NCBI GenBank assembly: GCA_006969625.1
Contig: CP030885.1
Span: forward strand, 4,556,895-4,620,894
Direction: 5' to 3'
Source: Rhodospirillaceae bacterium
GTDB taxonomy: Bacteria > Pseudomonadota > Alphaproteobacteria > Kiloniellales > DSM-21159
Length of the DNA stretch: 64,000 nucleotides
The notes below the pieces were generated by a model, which ran no database searches, was not told the DNA's origin, and saw only the letters and a list, made by a program, of their open reading frames with translations. The position numbers and the translations under genes were made by a program. The first letter of the stretch is position 1. The number at the start of each line of letters is the position of its first letter. Below are positions 7,875 to 17,821 of the stretch, piece after piece.

Positions 7875-9095
7875 ATGCGACGCGTCGTCGTCACCGGGCT
7901 GGGAGTGGTCTCCAGCATCGGCAACAACAAGCAGGAAGTGGTCGAGTCTCTGCGCACCGGCCGCTCCGGAGTGGTTTTCGCCGAGGACTACGCCGAGCGC
8001 GGCTTCCGCAGCCAGGTCAAGGGCGACATCACCCTCGACCTGGACGCGCACGTCGACCGCCGGGTCCGCCGCTTCATGGGCGACGGCGCCGCCTATAACT
8101 ACGTCGCCATGACCGAGGCGATCGCCGACGCCGGGCTGGAGCCGGGCGAGGTCAGCCACGAGCGCAGCGGCCTGGTCATGGGTTCGGGCGGTCCCTCGAC
8201 CTCGAACCAGGTGCAGGCGGCCGACATCGCGCGCGAGAAGGGTGTGAGGCGCATCGGCCCCTACATGGTGCCGCGCTGCATGTCCTCGACCAACTCGGCC
8301 AACCTGGCCACTGCCTTCAAGATCAAGGGGCTCAGCTACTCGATCTCCTCGGCCTGCTCGACCAGCGCGCACTGCATCGGCAACGCCGCCGAGACGATCC
8401 AGTACGGCAAGCAGGACCTGATGTTCGCCGGCGGCGGCGAGGAGCTGCACTGGACCCTGTCGATGCTGTTCGACGCCATGGGGGCCTTGTCCGGCGGCTA
8501 CAACGACCGGCCGAGCGCGGCCAGTCGCGCCTTCGACCAGGGCCGCGACGGCTTCGTCATCACCGGCGGCGGCGGCGTCGTCGTGCTCGAGGAGTACGAG
8601 CGGGCCAGGGCGCGCGGCGCCAAGATCTACGGCGAGCTGGTCGGCTACGGCGCCACCTCCGACGGTGCCGACATGGTGGCGCCGAGCGGCGAGGGCGCCG
8701 TGCGCTGCATGCGCCAGGCACTGTCCACCATGGGCAACACTCGGGTCGACTACATCAACACCCACGGCACCTCGACGCCGGTCGGCGACACCGCCGAGCT
8801 GCGCGCCATCAAGGAGGTGTTTGGCAGCGACCTGCCGCAGATCAACTCGACCAAGTCGATGACCGGCCACGCCCAGGGGGCGGCCGGCGTGACCGAGGCG
8901 ATCTACGCCCTGCTGATGATGGAGGGCGGCTTCGTCGCGCCCTCGATCAACATCGAGATCCCCGACCCCGAGGCCGAGGGCATGCCGATCGTCGTCGGCA
9001 GCGCCAAGGAGATGCCGCTCGACTGCGTCATGTCCAACTCCTTCGGCTTCGGCGGCACCAACGCCACCCTGGCCTTTCGCCGCGTCGAGGCCTGA
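7875..9095 (+). CDS. fabB: 3-oxoacyl-ACP synthase I
   Basis: A 406-residue condensing enzyme that elongates acyl-ACP chains, including the cis-3-decenoyl product of FabA. The catalytic triad is visible: Cys in [12 protein letters not shown] (about residue 162), His in [12 protein letters not shown] (about 297) and His in [10 protein letters not shown] (about 332). The N-terminus [14 protein letters not shown] and the C-terminal [10 protein letters not shown] are standard for KAS I/II. Calling it FabB rather than FabF rests on direct linkage to fabA and on length. The start at 7875 follows an AGGACAGGCGAG region. Confidence 0.95.
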   Translation: MRRVVVTGLGVVSSIGNNKQEVVESLRTGRSGVVFAEDYAERGFRSQVKGDITLDLDAHVDRRVRRFMGDGAAYNYVAMTEAIADAGLEPGEVSHERSGLVMGSGGPSTSNQVQAADIAREKGVRRIGPYMVPRCMSSTNSANLATAFKIKGLSYSISSACSTSAHCIGNAAETIQYGKQDLMFAGGGEELHWTLSMLFDAMGALSGGYNDRPSAASRAFDQGRDGFVITGGGGVVVLEEYERARARGAKIYGELVGYGATSDGADMVAPSGEGAVRCMRQALSTMGNTRVDYINTHGTSTPVGDTAELRAIKEVFGSDLPQINSTKSMTGHAQGAAGVTEAIYALLMMEGGFVAPSINIEIPDPEAEGMPIVVGSAKEMPLDCVMSNSFGFGGTNATLAFRRVEA

Positions 9096-9206
9096 GCGCT
9101 TTCCGAGCGGCGGCACGGCCGACCGACATGCTCCGCGCAGCCGCGGGGCCAACGACAGAGCACACGCGGAATCGGCCGCGGAGCCTTGCGAGGAGCGGAC
9201 GCCCCG

Positions 9207-10022
9207 ATGGGTTTGATGAGCGGCAAGCGCGGCCTGGTGATGGGCGTGGCCAACGACCATTCGATCGCCTGGGGCATCGCCAAGGCGGCGCACGACCAGG
9301 GCGCGGAGCTGGCCTTCACCTACCAGGGCGAGCCCTTCCTGAAGCGCATCAAGCCCTTGGCCGAGCAGCTCGGCGTCTCCCAGGTGATGCAGTGCGACGT
9401 CGGCGACCCGGCCTCGCTGGAGGCGGTCTTCGCCCAGCTCGCCGAGACCTGGCGCAAGCTGGACTTCGTCGTCCACGCCGTCGCCTATTCCGACAAGGAG
9501 GAGTTGAAGGGCCGCTACCTGAACACCACGCGCGCCAACTTCCAGCGCACCATGGACATCTCCTGCTACTCCTTCACCGCCGTCGCGCGACTGGCCCGGC
9601 CGCTGATGGCCGAAGGCGGCGCGCTGGTCACCCTGACCTACCTGGGCGCCGAGCGGGTGACGCCGAACTACAACGTCATGGGCGTCGCCAAGGCGGCGCT
9701 CGAGGCCTCGGTGCGCTACCTCGCGACCGACCTGGGCGACCAGGGGGTCCGGGTCAACGCGATTTCCGCCGGGCCGATGCGTACGCTCGCCGGCTCGGCC
9801 ATCGCCGATGCGCGCTACGTTTTCGGCTGGACCCGCGACCACGCGCCGCTGAAGCGCCCGGTCGCCCTGGCGGAAGTCGGCCGCGCCGGCCTCTACCTGA
9901 TCTCCGACCTCTCGGCCGGGGTGACCGGCGAGGTGATGCACGTCGACGCCGGCTACAACGTGATCGGCATCCCGCACCCCAGCACCATGACCACCAGCGA
10001 GGTCAAGAAGGCGAAAGAGTAG
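9207..10022 (+). CDS. fabI: Enoyl-ACP reductase (NADH)
   Basis: FabI completes each fatty acid elongation cycle by reducing trans-2-enoyl-ACP. The 271-residue protein has the divergent SDR cofactor loop GVANDHSIAWGIAK and the FabI catalytic arrangement: a Tyr in TYLGAERV, then Y-x6-K in YNVMGVAKAALE. The ATG at 9207 is preferred, with AGGAG at 9191-9195; an ATG three codons later is also possible. It is third in the fabA-fabB-fabI run. The window carries a second, diverged FabI-like gene at 50537-51337. Confidence 0.94.
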   Translation: MGLMSGKRGLVMGVANDHSIAWGIAKAAHDQGAELAFTYQGEPFLKRIKPLAEQLGVSQVMQCDVGDPASLEAVFAQLAETWRKLDFVVHAVAYSDKEELKGRYLNTTRANFQRTMDISCYSFTAVARLARPLMAEGGALVTLTYLGAERVTPNYNVMGVAKAALEASVRYLATDLGDQGVRVNAISAGPMRTLAGSAIADARYVFGWTRDHAPLKRPVALAEVGRAGLYLISDLSAGVTGEVMHVDAGYNVIGIPHPSTMTTSEVKKAKE

Positions 10023-10058
10023 AGGCGGCCTCTCGCTTCAGCCTTCGCGGCGCGCGCA

Positions 10059-10164
10059 TCCTTCGACTCGCGGATCTGCGGTCCGCAACTCAGCACGAAG
10101 TTTCTTTCTTCGGGAAAAACAATCCCTTCATCCTGAGGAGCGGGCGTAGCCCGCGTCTCGAAGG
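10059..10164. repeat. REP-like intergenic inverted repeat pair
   Basis: Two units lie between fabI and the Nudix gene: 10059-10100 (CCTTCGACTC ... CTCAGCACGAAG) and 10124-10164 (CCCTTCATCCTGAG ... CTCGAAGGA), in opposite orientation. Each has a small internal GC hairpin of varied sequence. The CTTCATCCTGAG / CTCGAAGG ends are a widespread intergenic repeat motif in alphaproteobacteria. It may act as a bidirectional transcript end between the convergent genes. Confidence 0.7.
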
Positions 10165-10248
10165 ACCCCTTCCCGCCGCCGAGCCCCCTCGCCTTCGCCC
10201 CAGGCGCGTGGCTGGTCGAGGGCGCCGGCGGGCAGCGGCGCAGCGGCT

Positions 10249-10809
10249 TTACATCTTCCCCGTTTCGCCCGGCGGGTTGCCCTTGGGGGCGAAGGCGGGC
10301 TGGTGGCGCGTCTCGCGCCAGTGCTCCAGCGCCCAGATCACGCTCGGAAAAGCGATCTCGCCCCAGGGGATCTCGTCCCAGGCCAACAGCGCCACCTCGG
10401 CGCTTTCCGGGCCGGCCGAGACGGCCGGGTCGGCCAGGCGCGCACGGTAGATGAGCTGCACCTGGCTGATCCGCGGGATGGCGTAGACGGCCAGAAGCTG
10501 GTCGATCTCCAGCCTGGCGCGCGCCTCCTCCCAGGCCTCGCGGCGGGCGCCGCTGGCGGGGTCCTCGCCCAGCTCCAGGTAGCCGGCCGGCAAGGTCCAG
10601 AAGCCGCGGCGCGGCTCGATCGCCCGGCGGCACATCAGGATACGCAAGCCCTCGGGCCGTTCCACCGTCGCAACGGCGCCGACGACGATCTTCGGGTTCT
10701 CGTAGGCGACGAAGCCGCAGTCGGCGCAGACCAGCCGTTCGCGGTCGTCGCCTCGGGGCACGGCGCGCGCGAAGTTCGGGACGGCGGTCTCGCTGCTCAT
10801 GACCGGCAA
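10249..10809 (-). CDS. Nudix hydrolase with N-terminal CxxC knuckle
   Basis: A 186-residue Nudix hydrolase expected to cleave a nucleoside diphosphate linked to another group, for example NADH or ADP-ribose. The Nudix box is GYLELGEDPASGARREAWEE (about residues 76-95); the RE and EE acidic residues are present, but the consensus Gly after EE is replaced. An N-terminal VCADCGFVAYENP resembles the zinc knuckle of NudC-like proteins; only one CxxC pair is present, so a full zinc ribbon is not formed. The last 25 residues are Pro/Gly-rich. It converges on fabI and is divergent from the next gene. Confidence 0.85.
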   Translation of the reverse strand: MPVMSSETAVPNFARAVPRGDDRERLVCADCGFVAYENPKIVVGAVATVERPEGLRILMCRRAIEPRRGFWTLPAGYLELGEDPASGARREAWEEARARLEIDQLLAVYAIPRISQVQLIYRARLADPAVSAGPESAEVALLAWDEIPWGEIAFPSVIWALEHWRETRHQPAFAPKGNPPGETGKM

Positions 10810-10938
10810 ACATGGCGCCGGCGGACGGGCGGGGCAAGCCGCGGCGTGCGGGGCCGCAGGGCCGGGCAGGGCGCGACACGGCGTGACACGGCGCGGCGGC
10901 GCGACTAATCATGCGGCAGATCGGGCGAAGGATCGCGC

Positions 10939-11760
10939 ATGTTCGGCTGGCTGAAGGACAGGACGCAGGACCAGGCCGCCGACGCGCCGTCCGGCCGCGT
11001 CTGCGAGGTCGGCTGGCTGGTCGATGCGGACAAGGCGGGGCTGATCTACGGCACGCCGCGCGCGCTCGGCCGGCGGCGGCCGCTCAAGGCGACGGACAAC
11101 CCCAAGGCGGTGAGCCGCTGTCCGGCGGTACACGACGTCGAGGCACGCACCTTCGAGATCCCCTGCCCGGTCGACCTGCGCCTGAAGCTGGTGCAGGGCG
11201 AGGACGGGCGGCTGCAGGTGGCGGCGGCCGGCGAGGGCCAGCAGAGCCTGAACCGCCAGCACCTCGCCAAGATGGTGTTCCTGCTGCAGCGCGAGCGCTG
11301 GCGCGACCCCAAGAAGCCGGTGGTGCAGGTCGCGGCGCCCTACCGCTTCCTCGCCGACGAGTCGGTGTGGATGACCCAGTTGCCGGCCTACGACCACTTC
11401 CGGCCGTCGCCGGAGCCCGGCCCGCTGCCCGGCCTGCTGATCGGCGGGCGCTTTCCGATCGACGTCTGGCCGCGCGCCCTGATGTGGGCCTTCGAGTGGC
11501 ACGACATCCGCCGCGAGCTGGTGCTGCGCCGCGGCGAGCCCTGGTTCTACCTGCGCTTCGAGACCGCCGATCCAGCCCGCCCAGTGCGCCTGGTCGAGGC
11601 GCAAATGACGCCCGAGCTGCGCGCCTTCTGCAACGGCGTGGACGGGGTGACAAACTACGTCAACCAGACCTTCCAACTGTTTGCCGAGGCACGCAAACGC
11701 CGTCCCGCCAAACTGCTGGTCAAGGCCGAGCGGCCGCACGCGGAACCGCCGGAGGCCTGA
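10939..11760 (+). CDS. Protein of unknown function, 273 residues
   Basis: I do not recognise this family. The protein is soluble, with no signal peptide or membrane helix, and has balanced composition consistent with a real gene. Notable segments are the aromatic-rich PYRFLADESVWMTQLPAYDHF (about residues 134-154) and WPRALMWAFEWHD (about 178-190), and FCNGVDGVTNYVNQTFQLFAEA near the C-terminus. It stands alone after the divergent Nudix gene, 129 bases away. The ATG at 10939 gives MFGWLKDR. Confidence 0.7.
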   Translation: MFGWLKDRTQDQAADAPSGRVCEVGWLVDADKAGLIYGTPRALGRRRPLKATDNPKAVSRCPAVHDVEARTFEIPCPVDLRLKLVQGEDGRLQVAAAGEGQQSLNRQHLAKMVFLLQRERWRDPKKPVVQVAAPYRFLADESVWMTQLPAYDHFRPSPEPGPLPGLLIGGRFPIDVWPRALMWAFEWHDIRRELVLRRGEPWFYLRFETADPARPVRLVEAQMTPELRAFCNGVDGVTNYVNQTFQLFAEARKRRPAKLLVKAERPHAEPPEA

Positions 11761-11884
11761 TCTCCCGATCCCTGCGTTTCCAAGGTTTTGCGTGCTACTC
11801 TGCAGACAATGTCGAAGGCACCGCCGAATCTGGGCGTTCGGCCAAAGGCTTGTCCGACGTAGCTGAGCCGCGGTGCGAGTAAAC

Positions 11885-12109
11885 TCAGGCGCGCAGGTCG
11901 AGGTAGCTGCCGCGCGCCGTCGCCGCGCCGCTCTCGAAGGCCTGGCGCGCCGCCTCCAGCCCCTGCTCGCTCAGCGGCTGGCTGACCGCCTGCGCCGCCT
12001 TGGCCGCGGCGCCGGCGCCGGGCATCGGCGCCTGCTCGGCCTTCGGCAGGCCTTGAAGCGCCTGGAAGAAATCGAGCCCGAGGCGCACCTGTCCCGTCTG
12101 GATCTGCAT
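11885..12109 (-). CDS. Small protein of unknown function, 74 residues
   Basis: A short open frame (MQIQTGQVRLGLDFFQALQ...) with an amphipathic start and an Ala/Gln-rich body (AAAKAAQAVSQPL). The composition is protein-like and it occupies an otherwise empty stretch. It is divergent from the RTX gene across an AT-rich 307-base gap that could carry control sites for both. There is no clear ribosome site, so the call is moderate. Confidence 0.45.
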   Translation of the reverse strand: MQIQTGQVRLGLDFFQALQGLPKAEQAPMPGAGAAAKAAQAVSQPLSEQGLEAARQAFESGAATARGSYLDLRA

Positions 12110-12416
12110 GCCGAAAGGTTATCCGGCCGTCTGTGAAGCGAGGATTAAGCCGTATAGTTAGCGAATGATTAAGAATCGTCGGATAGCGTACGTAGGATTA
12201 CGTAATCGCTTGCAATGTGGGGCGGCTTACTGCCGCAAAGTTGTGATCCTCCAGGATTTCCTGTAGTTTCGCGCATCGTCGCGGCCGTGATCGGTAAGGC
12301 CGCTTCGGGAGCCGTTGCGCCGCCCGCCCGGCCACCCTGACCACGCCCCGCGCGAGCGGCGAACAAGCGGGCAGGTCCGGCGCGCCCTGCCGGACGCGAT
12401 CCGCCGGATACACTCC
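12110..12416. promoter_or_regulatory. AT-rich divergent intergenic region upstream of the RTX gene
   Basis: These 307 bases contain no gene. The part from 12140 to 12210 is far more AT-rich than the surroundings. It holds a CtrA-like half-degenerate site TTAG-N7-TTAA (12158-12172) and two copies of the palindrome TACGTA spaced ten bases apart (12189-12204), one helical turn, as expected of a two-dimer operator. No canonical -35/-10 pair stands out. Confidence 0.45.
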
Positions 12417-15400
12417 ATGGCCGTCATCACCGGAACCGACGCCGACGAACTGCTGAACGGCACGCCGACCGCCGACCTGATCTCCGGCGTCGGCGGCGCC
12501 GACACGGTCTTCGCCGGCGACGGCCTCGACGTGCTGCTCGGCGGGCTCGGCGACGACACGCTGTACGGCGAGGCGGGCGACGACCTGATCTATGGGGAAC
12601 TCGGCGGCGGTACCGCGACGGTGCTGAGCGATTCCGTCAGCGACGCGGTCGACGCGCTCTCCCCGATCGGCTACTGGCGCCTGTCCGACGGCGGCACGAC
12701 GGCGCTCGACGAGTCGGCGACGGGCAACGACGGCACCTACCTGAACGGCGCCGCCGGCGGCCAGCCCGGCGCGTTCCCCGCCCTGTCCGACGGGGCCGCC
12801 GCCTTCGACGGCAGCAACGATTACGTCGAGATCCCGCACGACAGCGCCTACGAGCTGGCCAACGGTGCGGTGCAGTTCTGGTTCAAGGCCGACAGCCTGG
12901 GCGGCGACCAGGGCCTCTGGTCGAAGGATTCCAGCGGCTACGACAGCGGTGGGCACCTGTCGATCTACCTCGACGGCAGCCAACTCGAGGTGCGGCTGCA
13001 GTCGACCGGCCAGAGCTATTTCGTCAACTCCGCCTCCGGCGCGGTCGGCGCCGGCACCTGGCACCACGTCGCCTTCACCTTCGGGGCGGGCGGCATGCAG
13101 CTCTACCTGGACGGGGCGCTGGTCGACAGCAACGGCTACACCGGCGGCCTGACCGGCAACACCGAACCGATCGCCATCGGCGCCGATACGGGCGGCAGCG
13201 GCAACGGTACGGTCAGCCCCGTGCGCCGCGAGTTCGACGGCGCCATCGACGAGGTCGCCATCTTCGACAGCCAACTCGGCGCCCAGCAGGTCGCCGATCT
13301 CTATGCCTCCCGCCTGAACCCGAGTGAGGTCACCGCGCCGGTCGGCGACGACGACCTGCTCTACGGCGGCGCCGGCGACGACTCCCTGATCGGCGGCGCC
13401 GGCGACGACACGCTCGACGGCGGCCTGGGCGAGGACGCGCTCTACGGCGATTCGCCGCCCGGCGGCGGCAACAGCTACACCGACCAGATCGCCGGACGCG
13501 GCGACAGCGGGACGACCGACCTGGTCGGCCACTGGCGCTTCGACGACGGCAGCGGCAGCGTCGCCGCCGACGAGGTACAGCCCAACGACGGCAGCTACGA
13601 GGACGGGGCCGCACCGGGCGCAGCCGGCATCGTTGGCCAGGCGGCCGACTTCGACGGCAGCAACGACCACGTCGAGATCCCGCACGACGCCGCCTACGAG
13701 ATCGACGAGGGCTGGCTGCAGGTCTGGTTCCGGCCCGACTCGACCGGCGGCACCCAGGGCATCGTCTCCAAGGACAGCACCGACTTCGACACTGGCGGCC
13801 ACCTCTACATGCGCCTGGAGGGCACCAGCCTGGCGGTGCGCATGCAGTCGACCAGCGCCAGCTACGACGTCTCGAGCGCCTCGGGAGCGGTGACCGCCGG
13901 CGAGTGGCACCATGCGCTGCTCGCCTGGGGGGCCGACGGCATGCGGCTCTACCTCGACGGGCAGCTCGTCGACAGCGACGCCTATACCGGCGGGCTGTCG
14001 GGCAACCAGAACCCCTGGGCGGTCGGCGCCAACGCCTGGCAGACCGCCGACAATTCCAACAGCGGCCTGAACGAGTTCTTCGACGGGCAGGTCGACGAAT
14101 TCTCGCTGCACAGCGGACCGCTGAGCGACGGCGACGCCGCGGCCTTCTACGCCGCCGGGCTGTATGCCGCCGACAGCGGCGGCGGCGCGGGGGCCGACAC
14201 CCTGACCGGCGGCGGCGGCGACGACCTGCTCTACGGCGGGCCCGGCAACGACGACCTGGACGGCGGGGGCGAGGCCGACACCCTGTTCGGCGGCTCCGGC
14301 GACGACACCCTGGCGGGCGACGCCGGCGCGGACCTGCTGTACGGCGACCGCGGCGTGGCCGGCACGACGACCACCACCCTGCTGGATACCGGCTTCGACG
14401 CCGGGGCGGCCGGCTTCGCCTACCTGGACGACGCCTTTCGCAGCACCGGCCAGCCGGCCTACGCCGACGGCGGCTGGGACGCGGCCGGCGGCCAGACCGG
14501 CGGCGGCTTGCAACTCGACATGCCGGGGCTGAACAATGCCGACATCTTCGGCCGCTCCGGCGGCTTCCAGACCAGCTTCAGCCTGACCGAGGCCGGACCG
14601 GTCAGCCTGACCTTCAGCTACCGCCTGGAGGTCGCCAGCCAGTTCGAGAACGACGAGTACGGCGAGGTCCTGGTCGCCCTCGACGGCAATCTCGTCGGGC
14701 TCGGCGCCAACGACTACATCGCCCGCATCGCCGGCGGCGGCGACAGCGGCTGGACCACGCTTACCCTCGACCTGGGCACCCTGGCCGTCGGCAGCCACAC
14801 CCTGACGCTGGGCGGCTACAACAACAAGAAGACGGCGGCCAACGAGGATGTCCAGGTCAGCTTCGACGACGTCAAGCTGGAGGTCGAGACCACCGTCCCC
14901 GCCACCCCGGGCGACGACCTGCTGACCGGCGGCGCGGGGGCTGACGCGCTCTACGGCGGCCAGGGCGACGACGTCCTGGAGGGCGGCGCGGAGGACGACA
15001 TCCTGGTCGGCGACCGCGACCCGGATCCCGTAGTGCCGTCCTACAACGCCGGCACCGGGCTGGTCGGCGAGGTCTACGATTCCGCCGCCGGCATCGGCGG
15101 CCTCTCGGACGCCCTGGCTGTGCTCGCCGGCAGCCCGGTCGGCACCTTCGAGTCCAGCGCGCTGGACTACCCCCAGGGCGCCAGCGACACCGGCGGCAAC
15201 GACGTCGCCGGCTTCCTGGGCAGCGACGCGGCCAGCCTCAGCGGCGGCGGCGCGACCGCGATGGACACGGTGGTCTTCCGCTGGACCGGATACCTCAAGC
15301 TGGACGCCGGCACCCACGACTTCTCGGTCTCCTCCGACGACGGCTTCCGCCTGACGATCGGCGGCGAGGTCGTCACCGAGTTCACCGGCAACCGCGCCTT

Positions 15401-16589
15401 CGGCACCTCGACGGGCAGCGCCAGCTTCGCCCAGTCGGGGCTCTACGAGGTGGAACTGATCTACTGGGAGAACGGCGGGCTGAACGGCATCGAGGTGACC
15501 TCCAGCGCCACCGGCGGGGCGATCCTCGACTCCTCCCTGCTCTTCCAGAACCTGGCCGATGCCGGGCCTAGCTTCGAGCTGGTCGCCAACGGCGGCGCGC
15601 CCGACGCCTACGTGCCGCTGGCCGGGCCGGTCTTCGACGAGACCAGCCAGGCGGGCGACGGCGCCGACACCCTGACCGGCGGCAGCGGCAACGACAGCCT
15701 CGCCGGCAACGGCGGCGCCGATACCCTGGACGCGGGCGAGGGCGACGACCGGCTGTTCGGCGGCGACGGCGACGACACGCTGGAGGGCGGGACCGGCGCC
15801 GACAGCCTCGACGGCGGGGCCGGCGACGACACCATCACCTGGGATTCGGCCGACCTTTACGTCCGCGGCGGCAGTGGGCTGGATACGCTGGTCGGCTGGA
15901 ACGGCGACGACGTCATCGTGCTCGACGCCGCTGCCTTCGGTGCCGGCAGCGTCGCCAACGGCGGCTTCGAGCGGATCGAGCTGGGCGACGGCAACGACCA
16001 GTTGATCGGCGACCGGGTCTTTGCCGGGGCCACCGGCCTGACGGTGGAAGGCGGCGCCGGCGAAGACGTCATCAGCCTGTGGGGCAACGGCGCCGACAGC
16101 GTCTACGGCGGCGCCGACAGCGACTGGATCTGGGCCGGCGACGGCGACGACCTGGTCGAGGGCGGGGACGGCGTCGACTACCTCTACGGCGGCGCCGGCA
16201 CCGATACCCTGCGCGGCAACGCCGGCGACGACGTCTTCTACGTCGGCCGCGGCGACGGCAGCGTGACCATCGAGGACGGCGTCGGCAGCAACGGCCTGGT
16301 GCTGTTCCACGGCTGGAACGAGGCCGCGCTGTTCGACGGCGTCAAGGCCGGCGAGGCCATCTTCGCCTACGACGACGTCAATTCGGTGGTCACGCTGACG
16401 CTGGCGGACGGCGCCGACGCCGACGGCGGCGACGACGCCACGGTCAGCTTTGCCTACGGCGACATCGCCGCGCTCAACCTGTGGGACAAGAAGGACGGCA
16501 CCGTCTCGACGAGCGCCCCGGCGTACGACGACTATGCCGTCGTCGAGTACGTCTGGAACGACACCATCGACCGCTTCGAGCTGGCCTGA
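12417..16589 (+). CDS. Large RTX-repeat protein with LamG-like and PA14-like domains
   Basis: A 1,390-residue, very acidic, Cys-poor protein with no N-terminal signal peptide, as expected of type I secretion substrates. Glycine-aspartate nonapeptide blocks (GGAGDDTLYG type) occur at about residues 20-60, 309-345, 592-645, 832-868, 1078-1141 and 1220-1270. Between them are two related LamG/concanavalin-like domains (about 81-303 and 367-583, both with GYWRL/GHWRF and AFDGSN/DFDGSN starts and a WHH motif), a jelly-roll-like segment (about 655-825) and a PA14-like segment (about 882-1062, YLKLDAGTHDFSVSSDDG). RTX repeats bind calcium and fold outside the cell. The role is probably adhesion or glycan binding. 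No type I exporter is adjacent. Start ATG at 12417; the frame is open to 12315. Confidence 0.88.
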   Translation: MAVITGTDADELLNGTPTADLISGVGGADTVFAGDGLDVLLGGLGDDTLYGEAGDDLIYGELGGGTATVLSDSVSDAVDALSPIGYWRLSDGGTTALDESATGNDGTYLNGAAGGQPGAFPALSDGAAAFDGSNDYVEIPHDSAYELANGAVQFWFKADSLGGDQGLWSKDSSGYDSGGHLSIYLDGSQLEVRLQSTGQSYFVNSASGAVGAGTWHHVAFTFGAGGMQLYLDGALVDSNGYTGGLTGNTEPIAIGADTGGSGNGTVSPVRREFDGAIDEVAIFDSQLGAQQVADLYASRLNPSEVTAPVGDDDLLYGGAGDDSLIGGAGDDTLDGGLGEDALYGDSPPGGGNSYTDQIAGRGDSGTTDLVGHWRFDDGSGSVAADEVQPNDGSYEDGAAPGAAGIVGQAADFDGSNDHVEIPHDAAYEIDEGWLQVWFRPDSTGGTQGIVSKDSTDFDTGGHLYMRLEGTSLAVRMQSTSASYDVSSASGAVTAGEWHHALLAWGADGMRLYLDGQLVDSDAYTGGLSGNQNPWAVGANAWQTADNSNSGLNEFFDGQVDEFSLHSGPLSDGDAAAFYAAGLYAADSGGGAGADTLTGGGGDDLLYGGPGNDDLDGGGEADTLFGGSGDDTLAGDAGADLLYGDRGVAGTTTTTLLDTGFDAGAAGFAYLDDAFRSTGQPAYADGGWDAAGGQTGGGLQLDMPGLNNADIFGRSGGFQTSFSLTEAGPVSLTFSYRLEVASQFENDEYGEVLVALDGNLVGLGANDYIARIAGGGDSGWTTLTLDLGTLAVGSHTLTLGGYNNKKTAANEDVQVSFDDVKLEVETTVPATPGDDLLTGGAGADALYGGQGDDVLEGGAEDDILVGDRDPDPVVPSYNAGTGLVGEVYDSAAGIGGLSDALAVLAGSPVGTFESSALDYPQGASDTGGNDVAGFLGSDAASLSGGGATAMDTVVFRWTGYLKLDAGTHDFSVSSDDGFRLTIGGEVVTEFTGNRAFGTSTGSASFAQSGLYEVELIYWENGGLNGIEVTSSATGGAILDSSLLFQNLADAGPSFELVANGGAPDAYVPLAGPVFDETSQAGDGADTLTGGSGNDSLAGNGGADTLDAGEGDDRLFGGDGDDTLEGGTGADSLDGGAGDDTITWDSADLYVRGGSGLDTLVGWNGDDVIVLDAAAFGAGSVANGGFERIELGDGNDQLIGDRVFAGATGLTVEGGAGEDVISLWGNGADSVYGGADSDWIWAGDGDDLVEGGDGVDYLYGGAGTDTLRGNAGDDVFYVGRGDGSVTIEDGVGSNGLVLFHGWNEAALFDGVKAGEAIFAYDDVNSVVTLTLADGADADGGDDATVSFAYGDIAALNLWDKKDGTVSTSAPAYDDYAVVEYVWNDTIDRFELA

Positions 16590-16634
16590 GCCGCCCCCGC
16601 GGCTTTCCCCCGGACACGCGGTCGGGGCCGCGCC

Positions 16635-17669
16635 TCAGGCGGCTTCGCCAGGCACGCCCTTGGTGGTGGAATATTCCCAGTGCAGCGCCTCGCCCGGGTG
16701 GACCAGGGGGTAGATGGCGTGCGCCGCCATCGCCGCCTCGGAAAAGCCGCAGAGGATCAGCTTCAGCTTGCCGGGATAGGTCGCGATGTCGCCGATCGCG
16801 AAGATGCCGGGGGTCGAGGTCTGGCAGGTCTGCGGGTCGACGACGATGTGGTGCTTGTCCAGGCCCAGGCCCCAGTCGGCGATCGGCCCCAGGTTCATCG
16901 ACAGCCCGAAGAAGGGCAGCAGCACGTCGGCCGGCAGGTGGCGGGCGTCGCCGTCCAGGTCCTCGACCACCACGGCCGAGAGGTGCGTGCCGTCGCCCTC
17001 CAGCCCGTGCAGTTGGTAGGGCACCACCAGCTCGACGTTGGACGCCGGGTCGCCGGCAAGTGATTGCAGTTTGGCAACGCTGTCCGGCGCGGCGCGGAAC
17101 TTGGCGCGCCGATGCACCACCGCCACCGAGGCCGCCAGTGGCGCCAGGTTGAGCGCCCAGTCGAGCGCCGAGTCGCCGCCGCCGGCGATCACCACCCGCT
17201 TGTCGCGGAAGGCCTCCGGCTTGGGCACCATGTACTGCACCGCGCCGCTCGCCTCGTAGCCCTCCAGGCCGGCCAGCGGCGGCCGGTTCGGGCCGAAGGC
17301 GCCGACGCCGGCGGCGATCGCCACGGCGCGCGCGCGCACCCGCCGGCCGGCCGAGGTGCTCAGCAGGTAGCCGTCGCCGGCGCGGTCCAGCGCCTCGACC
17401 CGCTGGCCCAGCAGGTAGGCGGGCTCGAAGGGCGCGGCCTGCTCGGCCAGCTTCTCGACCAGGTCGTAGGCCATCACCTTGGGATAGCCGGGGATGTCGT
17501 AGATCGGTTTTTCGGGGTAGAGCGCGGCGCACTGCCCGCCGAGGGCGTCCAGCGTGTCGATCACCACGCTGCGCATCTTCAGCATGCCCAGCTCGAAGAC
17601 CGCGAAGAGGCCGACCGGCCCCGCCCCGACGATCGCCACGTCGGTCTGCAACTCCTGCGCCTCGTCCAT
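16635..17669 (-). CDS. Ferredoxin/flavodoxin-NADP+ reductase, thioredoxin-reductase-like
   Basis: A 344-residue FAD/NAD(P)-binding protein of the TrxR-like FNR group (YumC type), which moves electrons between NADPH and ferredoxin. FAD loop [14 protein letters not shown] (residues 15-28); second Rossmann loop [13 protein letters not shown] (about 165); C-terminal FAD motif [12 protein letters not shown] (about 298). The redox CxxC of true thioredoxin reductase is absent, which supports the FNR assignment, as does the C-terminal extension [12 protein letters not shown]. The ATG at 17669 is preferred over the open frame to 17777 because it gives the family length and follows GGTGGAG. Confidence 0.88.
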   Translation of the reverse strand: MDEAQELQTDVAIVGAGPVGLFAVFELGMLKMRSVVIDTLDALGGQCAALYPEKPIYDIPGYPKVMAYDLVEKLAEQAAPFEPAYLLGQRVEALDRAGDGYLLSTSAGRRVRARAVAIAAGVGAFGPNRPPLAGLEGYEASGAVQYMVPKPEAFRDKRVVIAGGGDSALDWALNLAPLAASVAVVHRRAKFRAAPDSVAKLQSLAGDPASNVELVVPYQLHGLEGDGTHLSAVVVEDLDGDARHLPADVLLPFFGLSMNLGPIADWGLGLDKHHIVVDPQTCQTSTPGIFAIGDIATYPGKLKLILCGFSEAAMAAHAIYPLVHPGEALHWEYSTTKGVPGEAA

Positions 17670-17821
17670 CTCCACCCGCGTTCCGAACCCCTGTCCCGCC
17701 AATCGCGCCAGAACATGGCGGGGCGCAGGGCCGATGGCAAGGCGTGCGCCGGGTCCAAAGGCTTGCCGGGGCGGCACGGCGGCTGGACGGGCGGGCGGGC
17801 GGGCGTGTAGAAGCCGGGGCG

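Noticed and set aside
12198..16310. 1,370-codon open frame antisense to the RTX gene
   Set aside because: Val/Ala/Gly-rich periodic sequence is the complement of the RTX and LamG repeats; there is no ribosome site and no recognisable domain.
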